64,000 nt of DNA from Nitratireductor sp. XY-223 (GCF_004959855.1 NZ_SPNT01000001.1:744001-808000), one strand, 5' to 3'; shown: positions 1-9,381, counted from the stretch's first letter. Notes: a model not told the origin generated them from the sequence alone. Numbers and translations: made by a program.

Positions 1-128
1 TCGGCCTCGACCGTCAGAATCTCCTGTCCCTTGAAGGTGTCGACCGAGACGAAATCGCCGCTGATCTGTCGGTAGGGTGTTGAATCTTCCGCTAGCGGAA
101 ACAGCTCGGCGGTGGGCATGTCTGGCAT
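1..128 (-). CDS. Fumarate hydratase class I, N-terminal fragment (gene runs off the window)
   Basis: Only the first 42 codons are visible. The product begins MPDMPTAELFPL, followed by a TPYR motif and a segment reading ISGDFVSVDTFKGQEIL. This resembles the conserved N-terminus of class I (iron-sulfur) fumarases of rhizobia, which convert fumarate to malate in the TCA cycle. The start at 128 is supported by an AAGGGA ribosome site 8 bases upstream; an in-frame ATG at 119 is a weaker alternative. The catalytic and cluster-binding part lies outside the window, so the call rests on N-terminal resemblance alone. Confidence 0.6.
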   Translation of the reverse strand, partial: MPDMPTAELFPLAEDSTPYRQISGDFVSVDTFKGQEILTVEA

Positions 129-211
129 CTGGCTCGTCCCTTGATGGCATCTGGCTGGCAATTCATTATTCCCGGCCACAGGCAAAAGCAATCGTAAGCG
201 ATGCGCCAAAC

Positions 212-242
212 ACAAAACCGGGCGCCGTCGCCGGCGCCCGGT
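212..242 (-). terminator. Rho-independent terminator of the TPR gene
   Basis: A perfect 10-bp stem (217-226 with 233-242, ACCGGGCGCC / GGCGCCCGGT) has a 6-base loop. Read on the minus strand it is followed by TTTTGTGTTT. It lies about 25 bases past the stop codon of the minus-strand TPR gene and separates that gene from the downstream fumarase gene. Confidence 0.75.
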
Positions 243-266
243 CTTTCAAATTCGCCGGTATGCGGC

Positions 267-803
267 CTAGCCGTCCTGCTTGTTGATGTAGTCGGCAATC
301 TGGCCGGAAAGTTCCGCATACTCGCTGCAGCCGCGTCCATTGCACAGCCGCCTGATCTCGGCGAGCTGTTCGAGCGCGCCCTCAAGGTCGCCCTTCTGCA
401 GCAGCGCTTCACCCATATATTCGCGCACCAGCGTGTATTCGGGATCAATGGCGAGGGCCGTGCGGTAGTATTCAAGGCCGACATCCACGCGCCCGAGCTT
501 GCGGTTGGCAAAGCCAAGGTAGTTGAGGACGCGCTTGTCGTCCGCCGAGGCGAGTTCAAGCACGTCGATGGCTTCCTGGTAGCGCCCCGCATGCGCCAGG
601 CTTCTTCCGGCTTCGAAGAGGCTTTCCTGATCCACTTCGGAGGACTGTCTGACACATTTCCTCTCGGTCTTGTCCCACACCCAGCCCGCGTTACACGGGT
701 TGTTCGATGACGATCCTCCGCCGCTTCCTGCAGCGAAAACGGGAGTCGTCAGCATGAGCCCTGCTGAGAGCAACAGTGCGGTTGAGATGGCTGTACCTTT
801 CAT
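267..803 (-). CDS. Secreted tetratricopeptide-repeat protein
   Basis: This is a 178-residue protein with a Sec signal peptide at about residues 1-24 (hydrophobic LLLSAGLML core, cleavage near VFA-A). The mature part starts with a Gly/Ser linker and a cysteine pair (C37, C50) around a W-V-W-D segment. From about residue 57 come roughly three TPR units, including the signature stretches AGRYQEAIDVLELA, NYLGFANRKLGRVDVGLEYY and YMGEALLQKGDLEGALEQL. A second cysteine pair sits at about 134 and 139. TPRs mediate protein-protein contacts, so this is probably a periplasmic scaffold; its partner is unknown. A GAGGG site lies 7 bases before the ATG, and a strong terminator follows, so it is monocistronic. 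Confidence 0.8.
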   Translation of the reverse strand: MKGTAISTALLLSAGLMLTTPVFAAGSGGGSSSNNPCNAGWVWDKTERKCVRQSSEVDQESLFEAGRSLAHAGRYQEAIDVLELASADDKRVLNYLGFANRKLGRVDVGLEYYRTALAIDPEYTLVREYMGEALLQKGDLEGALEQLAEIRRLCNGRGCSEYAELSGQIADYINKQDG

Positions 804-1005
804 CGGTATCCCTCTGGCGGTTGATTGTTGCGGTACCTTACACGAATTTTCGCAACCTGCAGTTCACGATCGCATGAGCCGAGGCGCTGATTCGATCACA
901 AATAGCGTATGCGAATTACAGAGCAAGGGACGGAGTGTGGCCGTCCGTCGCCGCCCTTATTATGGCGTCCATGATGATCTATCTACATAATAAAGGAGTG
1001 TGACG

Positions 1006-2082
1006 ATGTCTTTGGAGATCGTTGAAATGAATAAATCCACTTGGACGGACGAAGAGCGCTGGCAAGCAGTTCAGCGGCGTGACAACGCCGCCGACGGTCA
1101 GTTTGTCTTTGCAGTCAGGACCACCGGCATCTATTGCCGCCCGTCCTGCACATCGCGCCCGGCGCTTCGCAAGAACGTGGCATTCTACGAAAACGCCGAT
1201 CAGGCCGAATCCGAAGGCTTCAGGGCGTGCAAACGCTGTAAGCCAAACCGTGACGGCCCGAGGAGCGCCCGCGCGCAGATGGTCGCGGATGCCTGCCGCG
1301 CGATCGAGGAGGCGGAAGAGCCGCCGAGCCTGGACGAACTGGCGAACAGGGCCGGCATCAGCCGGTTCTACTTCCATCGCATATTCAAGGAAGTCACCGG
1401 AATTACGCCGAAGGCCTATGCCGCCGCGTGCCGCGCGGCACGGGTGCGCGGCGAACTCGCAAAGGGCACATCGGTGACCGGCGCGATCTACGATGCGGGC
1501 TACAATGCGAGCAGCCGGTTCTACGAGGAAGCAGACAGGCGACTCGGGATGCGCCCGACCCAGTTTCGCGACGGCGGTCGCGACACCGAAATCAAATTTG
1601 CGGTGGGTGAATGCTCATTGGGTTCCATTCTCATCGCCGCGACCGAGCGGGGCGTGTGTGCCATCGATTTCGGTGACGATCCGGAGCTGCTCGTGCGCCA
1701 ATTGCAGGATCGCTTTCCCAAGGCCGAGCTGATCGGCGGCGATCCGGAATTCGAGGAGACCGCAGCGGCTGTTATCGACTTTGTCGAGGACCCCGACGCG
1801 GGCCTCGACCTGCCGCTCGATATTCGCGGCACCGCCTTCCAGCAGAAGGTCTGGGACGCGTTGCGCTCGATTCCGGCGGGGCAGACGGTGTCCTACGCGG
1901 ACGTTGCACGCGATATCGGAAAACCCCGCGCCGTCCGGGCCGTTGCACAGGCCTGCAGTGCCAACCGCATCGCCGTGGCCATTCCCTGCCACCGCGTGGT
2001 GCGCACCGACGGCGCGCTTTCCGGATATCGCTGGGGCGTCGAACGGAAGCAGGCGCTGCTTGAGCGGGAGACCGGACAGTGA
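1006..2082 (+). CDS. ada: Bifunctional Ada: methylphosphotriester / O6-methylguanine-DNA methyltransferase and regulator
   Basis: The 358-residue protein has the full Ada architecture. The N-terminal zinc module carries C44, C48, C75 and C78 (YCRPSC and ACKRC motifs), matching the four zinc-thiolate cysteines of the family; the first of them accepts methyl groups from phosphotriesters. An AraC-type helix-turn-helix region follows at about 95-185 (LDELANRAGISRFYFHRIFK). The C-terminal methyltransferase domain holds the acceptor cysteine C328 in AIPCHRVV. Methylated Ada activates alkylation-repair genes. The ATG at 1006 is chosen because AAAGGAG lies 7 bases upstream; a GTG at 1000 falls too close to that site. 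It is translationally coupled to the oxygenase gene downstream. Confidence 0.96.
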   Translation: MSLEIVEMNKSTWTDEERWQAVQRRDNAADGQFVFAVRTTGIYCRPSCTSRPALRKNVAFYENADQAESEGFRACKRCKPNRDGPRSARAQMVADACRAIEEAEEPPSLDELANRAGISRFYFHRIFKEVTGITPKAYAAACRAARVRGELAKGTSVTGAIYDAGYNASSRFYEEADRRLGMRPTQFRDGGRDTEIKFAVGECSLGSILIAATERGVCAIDFGDDPELLVRQLQDRFPKAELIGGDPEFEETAAAVIDFVEDPDAGLDLPLDIRGTAFQQKVWDALRSIPAGQTVSYADVARDIGKPRAVRAVAQACSANRIAVAIPCHRVVRTDGALSGYRWGVERKQALLERETGQ

Positions 2083-2816
2083 GCGCGCCGGTGATAAGGG
2101 CCGACAGCGATGCGTTTGCAGATGCTGTCGACCGGCTGGACTGGTCGCGGATCCGCGCGGACATTCACACCCGCGGGTTCGCGACCACCGGTCCGATCCT
2201 GGATGTAAAGGACTGCCGCGAGCTGTCCGCGCTTTACGATGACGATGCCCTGTTCCGGAGCCGGGTGGTCATGGCGCGGCACAGCTTCGGGCGCGGCGAA
2301 TACAAATACCTGAATTATCCGCTGCCGGATGCCGTTCGGGAAATGCGCGCGGCCTTCTACCCCAGGCTCGTGCCGGTCGCCAATCAGTGGCAGGAGATGA
2401 CCGGCGCGGCGGTGCGGTTTCCCCCGGACCACGGGGCGTTCCTGCGCCGCTGTCACAATGCCGGTCAGAAACTGCCGACGCCGTTGCTGCTTCGCTACGA
2501 AACGGACGACTACAACTGCCTGCACCAGGATCTTTACGGAGAGCACGTCTTTCCGCTGCAGGTGGCGGTGCTGCTTTCAGATCCGGCGGCGGATTTCACC
2601 GGCGGCGAATTCGTCCTGACCGAACAGCGCCCGCGCATGCAGTCAAGGGCGGAGGTGGTGTCGCTAGCGCAGGGCGAGGCGGTTGTCTTCGCGGTCAACG
2701 AGCGCCCTGTCGAAGGCAGTCGCGGTGTCTACAGGGTGCGCATGCGGCACGGCGTCAGCCGGGTCAAGTCGGGCCGGCGGCATGTGCTCGGCCTGATTTT
2801 TCACGACGCCGCATGA
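2079..2816 (+). CDS. 2OG-Fe(II) oxygenase of the Ada-linked family (PF09859-like)
   Basis: This 245-residue protein starts with GTG inside the ada stop codon (GTGA overlap), so the two are coupled. It shows a non-heme iron facial triad: H149 and D151 in CLHQDLYG, and distal H224 in RMRHGVS. R233 or H235 in the following SGRRHVLGLIFH segment probably binds 2-oxoglutarate. The layout matches the family annotated in Pfam as an oxygenase acting on damaged DNA (Oxygenase-NA), commonly found next to ada or alkB. The likely role is oxidative dealkylation or another alkylation-damage response controlled by Ada. The substrate is not proven by sequence. Confidence 0.85.
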   Translation: MSAPVIRADSDAFADAVDRLDWSRIRADIHTRGFATTGPILDVKDCRELSALYDDDALFRSRVVMARHSFGRGEYKYLNYPLPDAVREMRAAFYPRLVPVANQWQEMTGAAVRFPPDHGAFLRRCHNAGQKLPTPLLLRYETDDYNCLHQDLYGEHVFPLQVAVLLSDPAADFTGGEFVLTEQRPRMQSRAEVVSLAQGEAVVFAVNERPVEGSRGVYRVRMRHGVSRVKSGRRHVLGLIFHDAA

Positions 2817-2844
2817 GCGGAGCGGATTGCAGCCGCACCTTGCT

Positions 2845-5200
2845 CTAGGGTTCGTCCGGCACCACGCCGGGCTGAGTGCTCTCGATCGCCGGCTGCACGG
2901 CGCCGGCGATGGCCTTCTTGGCTTCCTCGTCGAGCGCGCCTTCGCCCTTGACCTCGACGGTCACGTTGCGCTGCGCAAAGCTGATGCCGTTGGACTCGAA
3001 TGCGTCGCGCAGTTTCTGGTAGGCGTCGCGGCGCATCAGCCATTGCGCACCGGGCTTGCACATGAACTTGACGCCGACGACCATGTTGAACTCCTCCATG
3101 CGGCGCACGCCCTGCGATTTCAGCGTCTGGATGATGCTGTCTCCGTAGCCCTCGTGTTCCAGCATCTCGGCACCGATCTTCTTGACGATCTTCTTGACCA
3201 GCTTAATATCGGTGTCGAAGGGAACGCGGAATTCGAGCCGCATGATGACCCAGTCGCGGCTGTAGTTGGTCAGCGATTTCAGTTCCCCGAAGGGAATGGT
3301 GTGAATGGCGCCAAGATGGTGCCGCACGCGCAGTGAACGGATCGACATGGATTCCACGGTGCCGCGCAGTTCGCCGATCTCGATGTATTCGCCGATGCGG
3401 AATGCGTCGTCGATCAGGAAGAAAATGCCGGAAACGATGTCGCGGACAAGCGCCTGCGCGCCGAAGCCGATGGCGATGCCGATGACGCCGGCACCGGCCA
3501 ATAGCGGGCCGATATTGATGCCGAGCGAGGCGAGTATCGTCATCGCGACGATGACGATGAGGAACACCAGCAACGTGACACGAAGGATCGGCAGAAGTGT
3601 TGCCATGCGTGCCTCCGGGCCCGGTGCCTCGCTGCCCTGCGGGGGAACATAGTTGGCAAGGCGCCTGTCGATGGCGGACTTGGCCCACACCCAGATGAGG
3701 TCGGCGATCAGCACCGCGGCCAGGATGTCGGCCAGGATGACGACGAAACGGCCGGTGATGGTCTGCGATTCGGACAGCGCCAGAATGTTGCCTTCCCACA
3801 CGTAGAGAAGGGCGAAGATGGCGCCGATCAGGATGACGAAGCGGGCGAGGCGCCGGGCAACCGGCCGGTAGAGCTCGAACGGACCGACGATTTCGTCTTC
3901 CTCTGTGTCGTTGTCCGCGTCCGGATCCGTGGTTGGAACGACGGGAGGAGCCTCCGGATCTGCCGATTGTTCTTCGACGGTCACGGCGGCCGCCGACAGG
4001 GCCGATGCCGCCGGCGGGCGGCTCTGCAGGCTGCGCCCCTCCGCCTGGTCGAACAAGTGGTCGACCAGGGCGTTCAGCAGCCGTGTGACCGGTATGACGA
4101 GGCCGGCGATCACCACGGTCCACATCACCGTCGTTGCGTCGAGCAACCAAAGCACCAGCGCGACCAGCACCAGCACGGTCAGGTAACCCGGCCAGAATCT
4201 GCGCCGGCGCTTGTCCTTCGTCGCGGCTTCGCCTGAAAGCGCTCGCACGATCGAAGCGATATGCCAAATCGCCGCGAGCAGCAGAAGCGCGCACACGATT
4301 CCGGAAGCAACGGACACGGCGAGCGTGGCCCCGACTGCGTCGGTGTCGCCGGCCAGCTGACGGAAGATATCCGCGACGGCGAATGCGATGGTCGTGACCG
4401 ACGCGAGCGTGACGATCCAGGCGTGAAGCGGCCTGGCGAGCCGCGTCTTCACCGGCACCAGACGCAAGGCGGCCACGCGCGGCGCCAGAATGAAAACCGA
4501 GAGCGTGGCGGCGCTTCGGATCGTGATAAACACGATCAGCATGTTGAGGACCACACCCTCGACGAAGGGCGGCCAGTCGAAGCTCAGGAAACCGCCGATC
4601 GCGCCGACCGAAAAGACGGCCAGCCCGCCGAGCAGCAGGACGGCGCGCATGAGCGCGGCCCGCACCCGGCTCCACAGTGTATCGCGTTGACGCAGTTCAA
4701 GCCGAACGAGGATCACCTGCACATATTGCCGGTAAAGCCATTCAAGACCTCCGCCGACGACCAGGAAGATCAAGACATAGGTGATGCTTCGCAGCGTCTG
4801 GTCCGCCGTCATCTGGGCACGCCACGTATCGGCGAGGAAAGCCGGTGCCATCGGCAGGTTGCGCCAGCTGACGGCGAGGTCCACAAGCCGCTGGCGCATG
4901 TGCGTCACGCGTTCCGCGAATTCCCGGCGGAAGCTTTCCGATGCCTCGGGACCGCCTGTTTCCGCCGTTTCCCGGCTTTGCGCGCGCAGCCATTCGATCA
5001 TGCTCTGGTCCGACAGCAGGCGCATCAGTTCGCGTATATCGTTGGGTGAGGGCGGCGGCGGTTCGGTTTCCTTCCTGCACGGTCGTGTCCGGCAATGTGC
5101 CAGGCATGACCTGGGCGGTTGCCGCCTCGATGTGCAGAACCGAAAACAGGAGCAGCCCAGCAAGCAGCGTCAGACAGGTGAGGGCGCGCGTCTCAGGCAT
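2845..5200 (-). CDS. MscS-family mechanosensitive channel, apparent single-base frameshift near its N-terminus
   Basis: The C-terminal part (about residues 500-750) is a clear MscS domain: the glycine/alanine-rich pore helix LLAGAGVIGIAIGFGAQALV, then DIVSGIFFLIDDAFRIGEYI and a long cytoplasmic beta domain. About ten hydrophobic segments precede it, as in the large YbiO/MscM-type channels that open on membrane tension during hypo-osmotic shock. The open frame lacks a credible start: its first codon is a TTG at 5163 and residues 1-30 are non-protein-like. In the adjacent frame an ATG at 5200 encodes a good signal peptide (LTLLAGLLLFSVL, then ATAQ). The two join if one base is removed near 5070-5080. 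From 5200 to 2845 is 2356 bases, one more than a multiple of three. The start overlaps the upstream ferredoxin gene by 8 bp. Confidence 0.85.
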
Positions 5201-6353
5201 GGGTGGCCTCCGCGGCGTCTTGCGCGTCCGATGTGGATTTATCCGCGTGCAGATCGCCGGGTTCGATGTCCGGCGCCACGAGCCGTTCGACCAACAGGGA
5301 TCCCGGTTGCGGAACGAGCTGACAGGCGAGGCGAATATCGGGTCCCAGATCCAGCCGCTTCAGCGTCGCCGCCTCAACCTTGCCGGGTTCCGGCAGGGGC
5401 GGATCGGCCTGCAATATGCGAAGGCGGCATGTACCGCAGCGGCCGCGACCCCGGCACAGATTGGCGTGCGGCACATCGTTGAGCCGGGCGATCTCAAGCA
5501 TGCTGGCGCCCGCCTGGGTCGTGAAGTCCGGTCCGTGCCGGTAGCGAACCGTCACCGATTTCCGATGCGCCCGGTAGAGCCTGACGCCGCGTGCAATGAA
5601 TGTCAGGGCGACCAGAACCGAATAAATGCCGATGATGGTCCACAGGATCGTCGACAAAAGGTCGAGCTTGTCTTGAATGTCCTGCTGCCGCGCGGCGATG
5701 GCTTCATCGAGCGCCAGTTGCTCCTCCTCGGTCAAATCCTGCGCCGGCGCCTGCTCGACCGGCTCTGCCGCAGCCGCCTGCCGCTCGGCGATGACTTCGT
5801 TCCCCGCATCGACAAAACCGACCAGTGCAAGCACGGGAACGGCAACAACAAGCGGGTAGATGAACAGCGAGAGCCGATCCCAGGATGCCTTGAGACGCAG
5901 CCAGCTGAACATACCGATACTGCCGTGCAGCCAGGCGACGATCACCACCATGACCTGGCGCAGGCCTTCACCGGGGGCGTCGAGCCAGAAATAACCGAGA
6001 ATGTAGCGATAGTCCGGGTCGAACTGGAAAAGCTGCTTGGCGCCCATGATGCCGATGACATGCGAGGCGAGCAGCGGAATCACGAGCAGTCCGGATATCA
6101 GTTGAACCTGATCGTAGCCCGACATCCTCAGCGTGTTGCGATGGTAGATGGCGTTCAGCCCCAATCCGGCGTGAACCAGCAACGAAAGGACGAGCAACTG
6201 GGAGACGGGCGGCACCGTCCAGGGCACCGTGAGGAAGCGGCGGGCACTTTCCACAGCTTCGACGGATATCAGCCCGAAAGCCATGTTCAGGAGATGGCAG
6301 GTCAGAAACAAAAACAGGACCGACCCCGAGATCATCCGCAGATTTCGCTTCAT
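5193..6353 (-). CDS. Membrane protein with putative di-heme b anchor and C-terminal 2Fe-2S ferredoxin domain
   Basis: The 386-residue protein has six predicted membrane segments (about 8-30, 50-70, 84-106, 131-153, 161-181, 234-256). Single histidines lie inside four of them (H20, H61, H98, H143), the pattern expected for two b-type hemes in a succinate-dehydrogenase-like anchor. Residues 265-360 form a ferredoxin domain with C300-x5-C306-x2-C309-x34-C344, close to adrenodoxin-type spacing. This layout resembles the N-terminal sensory module of redox-regulated class III adenylate cyclases of rhizobia (the CyaC type has such a di-heme anchor), but the protein ends after the ferredoxin and carries no cyclase. 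It probably moves or senses electrons between quinone and a cytosolic partner. The MscS gene starts inside its 3' end. Confidence 0.75.
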   Translation of the reverse strand: MKRNLRMISGSVLFLFLTCHLLNMAFGLISVEAVESARRFLTVPWTVPPVSQLLVLSLLVHAGLGLNAIYHRNTLRMSGYDQVQLISGLLVIPLLASHVIGIMGAKQLFQFDPDYRYILGYFWLDAPGEGLRQVMVVIVAWLHGSIGMFSWLRLKASWDRLSLFIYPLVVAVPVLALVGFVDAGNEVIAERQAAAAEPVEQAPAQDLTEEEQLALDEAIAARQQDIQDKLDLLSTILWTIIGIYSVLVALTFIARGVRLYRAHRKSVTVRYRHGPDFTTQAGASMLEIARLNDVPHANLCRGRGRCGTCRLRILQADPPLPEPGKVEAATLKRLDLGPDIRLACQLVPQPGSLLVERLVAPDIEPGDLHADKSTSDAQDAAEATHA

Positions 6354-6625
6354 CCGAACAGTCCTATCCCCATCGTTTGTTGTTCTTTTTTGGAATTATT
6401 CTCGGTTCAGGTCAAATATACAGCCGCGGTTGTCCCCTGTCGGCGGTCCGCCGGCGGCTCGCAGTTCGCGGGCGTTCCCGCTTCATGCGCTGCCCTTGCA
6501 TTTATCCATATTTCATGATTTCCAGATGTTTCTGCGTGCGTCCTGCCGCGGTCCCGTCGTCAAATTTACGTGAACAGGTCTGCGGAAATCAGGTTGTCGC
6601 AAGCCGGTCAATTGGGGGACAGAAC

Positions 6626-7312
6626 ATGAATGACAATCTTGGCCAGCGCCTCGGGGCGGAGTTCGTCGGAACGGCTTTCCTGCTGGCGACCGTCGTCGGA
6701 TCCGGAATTATGGCGGAGGCGCTTGCGAACGGCAATGTGGCGATCGCACTGCTTGGCAACACGATCCCGACAGGCGCAATCCTGGTCGTGCTGATCACCA
6801 TGCTCGGACCGATATCCGGCGCGCATTTCAACCCGGCGGTAACGCTCGTGTTCGCGGTCAAGCGGGACATTACCGGTGGCGACGCCGTTGCGTATGTCAT
6901 CGCGCAGGTGGCCGGCGGCATCATCGGCGTGTGGGCCGCTCACATCATGTTCGACCTTGAATTGCTTCAGTTTTCCCAGAAGGTGCGCACCGGCCCGGCG
7001 CAATGGTTTGCCGAAGGCGTGGCCACGTTCGGCCTGGTGTTCACGATCCTCGCGACGCTTCGGGCGCGCGAGAGCGCTGTCGCTATGTCCGTCGGACTTT
7101 ACATCACGGCTGCCTACTGGTTCACCGCGTCGACGTCCTTCGCCAATCCGGCCGTCACCATCGCGCGCGGTCTGTCCGACAGCTTCGCCGGCATAAGACC
7201 GCAGGACGTGCTGCCCTTTGTCTGTGCCCAGCTTGCAGCCGGCCTCATCGCTCTTTGGTTCTGCAACTGGTTGCTTGCAAACCGGCAAACAGATGCTTTC
7301 AAGCAACGCTGA
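6626..7312 (+). CDS. Aquaporin / aquaglyceroporin (MIP family)
   Basis: This 228-residue protein has six membrane helices and both NPA half-helices: GAHFNPAVTL in the first half and SFANPAVTIAR in the second. The N-terminus (LGQRLGAEFVGTAFLLATVVGSGIM) is typical of the MIP branch that includes rhizobial AqpS, which conducts methylated or trivalent arsenic. No arsenic-resistance gene is adjacent here, so a water or small neutral solute channel is the safer call. The ATG at 6626 is chosen because the upstream reading frame codes for unlikely protein and the MIP N-terminus begins here. It stands alone between a divergent ferredoxin gene and the L,D-transpeptidase gene. Confidence 0.92.
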   Translation: MNDNLGQRLGAEFVGTAFLLATVVGSGIMAEALANGNVAIALLGNTIPTGAILVVLITMLGPISGAHFNPAVTLVFAVKRDITGGDAVAYVIAQVAGGIIGVWAAHIMFDLELLQFSQKVRTGPAQWFAEGVATFGLVFTILATLRARESAVAMSVGLYITAAYWFTASTSFANPAVTIARGLSDSFAGIRPQDVLPFVCAQLAAGLIALWFCNWLLANRQTDAFKQR

Positions 7313-7341
7313 TCAAATTTTTAAACATTGATCAATTTTTT
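7310..7341 (+). terminator. Weak AT-rich terminator after the aquaporin gene
   Basis: TGATCAA (7310-7316, including the stop codon) pairs with TTGATCA (7328-7334) across an 11-base loop, followed directly by a run of six T. The stem is only 7 bp and AT-rich, so termination may be partial. Confidence 0.4.
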
Positions 7342-7500
7342 AGGAATTCTGTTGTATTTTATGAAATTCCGACACCGGACTGTTGCACATCGCCCTTAAC
7401 AGGTCGTAGCAATAGCTCTTGCGAAAAATCGCGCCGCGGGGGGCGCGGTAAGGCTGGAATGCGGACGAAGGGGGCTGGAGTGAAGACCAGGAGTTTGATG

Positions 7501-9372
7501 ATGCGCAAAAGCTTGGTAGCGCTGGCATGTGTGTTTGCGGTGGGAGCGGTCGCGCCGACAGCCCCACCGGCCTTCGCCCAGAGTTCACTGTTTGAGGTTA
7601 TATTCGGCCAGAAGCACCGCAGCCGCTATCACCGGCAGCGGCAGATCGAGCGCTATCGGGCCAATCAGGCCAGCGTACCGGCCCCCAAGATCAAGGGACC
7701 GAGCTTTTACACCTACAAGCCCGATGTGATGAAGACGGTCGATCTTTCGCCGCTGGCGGAAGTCAAGATCGCGTCCGCCGATCCTTTCATCATTCCGCCG
7801 TTTCCCAAGAATGATTTCGAACAATCGCTGCGCCACCTGAAGGGCTACAAGGTCCAGGCGCTCAAGGAAGTCGGCGACACGCTCATCGAGCACTACAAGT
7901 CGAATCACGAGTTCATCTGGGTGACGGACATGGCACCCAACGACCGAGCGAAAGCGGCGCTGGAGGTCATGGCGGCAGCCGACGAGGTGGGACTGTCGGC
8001 CACGGACTACGCGGTGACGCTGCCGGCTGCTGATTACGATCGCGCCGATCGCAAGCTGCGGCAAAAAGAGCTCATTCAGTTCGAAATGGAGATGAGTGCG
8101 AAGGCGCTCAGCTATGCGCTGGATGCCACACGCGGCCGGGTCGATCCGAACCGGCTCTCCGGATACCACGATTTCAAGCGCAAGGAGGTGGATCTCGTCT
8201 CGGCGCTCGGCAATCTGGCGGCTACCGCCGATGCCGGCAAATATCTGCGCGGGAGCAATCCCGGCAACCGCCAGTTCACGGCCCTGACGCAGGAGCTTTC
8301 AGCCTTGCGCTCCGCCGAAAAGGAAGACCATATCGAGATTGCCAAGGGCACATTTCTCAAACCGGGACGCGAGAGCCCCGAGTTGAAGAACATCGTGGCG
8401 GCAATCCGCAAGCGCGGCTCCGACGCCCTGCTGGTCGACCACGGCCTTACACTTATCGAATATGAAACCGCGGGAACCGATCTCTACACGCCGGACCTGG
8501 TCGAACTCGTACGCGCGTTTCAACGGGAAAACGGCCTTGCGGCGGACGGCATCGTCGGCAAGATGACGATCGGGAAACTTGCCGGTGTGTCCAATGCGGA
8601 CAAGATCGACAAGGTGGTCCTGGCCATGGAGCGGCTGCGCTGGCTGCCGCGCAATCTCGGAACACGCCACGTCTTCGTCAACCAGCCGGCCTATCGTGCA
8701 ACCTTCGTCAAGGACGGCAAGGACGAGATTTCCATGCGCGTCGTCGTCGGAAAGAAGTCGAACCAGACGAGCTTCTTCCAGGACGAGATCGAGACCGTCG
8801 AATACAATCCCTATTGGGGCGTGCCGCGCTCGATCATCGTCAACGAGATGCTGCCGAAGCTGCGGCAGGACCCGTCCTATCTCGACCGCCTCGGCTACGA
8901 ATTGACCGACCGTCGCGGGCGGCGCGTCTCGTCGCGCAACATCGACTGGTTCACGGTCGGTTCGACCACGGTGCCGGACGTCCGGCAGCCGCCGGGGCGC
9001 AAGAACGCGCTCGGCGAGCTGAAGATCCTGTTTCCGAACAAGCATGCCATCTACATGCATGACACACCGGCGAAAAGCCTCTTCGACAGGGATGCCCGCG
9101 CCTTCAGCCACGGCTGCATCCGGCTTCACGACCCGCGCGGGATGGCAGCTGCCGTCCTCGGCAAGTCGCGCGAGCACATCGCACAGCAGATCGCGCAGGG
9201 GCAGAACCTTGCAGAACCGGTGCCGGTGAAAATACCGGTCTATGTGTCCTATTTCACCGCATGGCCGAACGAAGACGGATCCGTCGGCTACTATGCCGAC
9301 ATGTATGGCCGCGATGCCCATCTGGACAAGGCGATCCAGCGTACGGCGCAGTCCCGGCAGGCGCGCAGCTAG
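7501..9372 (+). CDS. L,D-transpeptidase, YcbB/LdtD-like
   Basis: The 623-residue secreted protein has a signal peptide ending near PPAFAQ (about residue 25), a long N-terminal region, a peptidoglycan-binding-like domain at about 325-370 (LVELVRAFQRENGLAADGIVGKMT), and a YkuD catalytic domain. The catalytic motif is FSHGCIRLHDP with H537 and nucleophile C539; the upstream histidine lies in YMHDTP. These enzymes form 3-3 peptide crosslinks in the periplasm and are important in polar-growing Hyphomicrobiales, where such crosslinks are abundant. Length and domain order match the YcbB group rather than the short ErfK group. AGGAG at 7489-7493 favours the ATG at 7501 over the adjacent one at 7498 or the GTG at 7480. 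Confidence 0.93.
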   Translation: MRKSLVALACVFAVGAVAPTAPPAFAQSSLFEVIFGQKHRSRYHRQRQIERYRANQASVPAPKIKGPSFYTYKPDVMKTVDLSPLAEVKIASADPFIIPPFPKNDFEQSLRHLKGYKVQALKEVGDTLIEHYKSNHEFIWVTDMAPNDRAKAALEVMAAADEVGLSATDYAVTLPAADYDRADRKLRQKELIQFEMEMSAKALSYALDATRGRVDPNRLSGYHDFKRKEVDLVSALGNLAATADAGKYLRGSNPGNRQFTALTQELSALRSAEKEDHIEIAKGTFLKPGRESPELKNIVAAIRKRGSDALLVDHGLTLIEYETAGTDLYTPDLVELVRAFQRENGLAADGIVGKMTIGKLAGVSNADKIDKVVLAMERLRWLPRNLGTRHVFVNQPAYRATFVKDGKDEISMRVVVGKKSNQTSFFQDEIETVEYNPYWGVPRSIIVNEMLPKLRQDPSYLDRLGYELTDRRGRRVSSRNIDWFTVGSTTVPDVRQPPGRKNALGELKILFPNKHAIYMHDTPAKSLFDRDARAFSHGCIRLHDPRGMAAAVLGKSREHIAQQIAQGQNLAEPVPVKIPVYVSYFTAWPNEDGSVGYYADMYGRDAHLDKAIQRTAQSRQARS

Positions 9373-9381
9373 CCAACGCAG

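Noticed and set aside
7342-7380. Imperfect inverted GGAATT / AATTCC arms after the aquaporin gene as an iron-responsive operator
   Set aside because: The arms are imperfect and do not match the known Irr or RirA box patterns; more likely chance in an AT-rich spacer.
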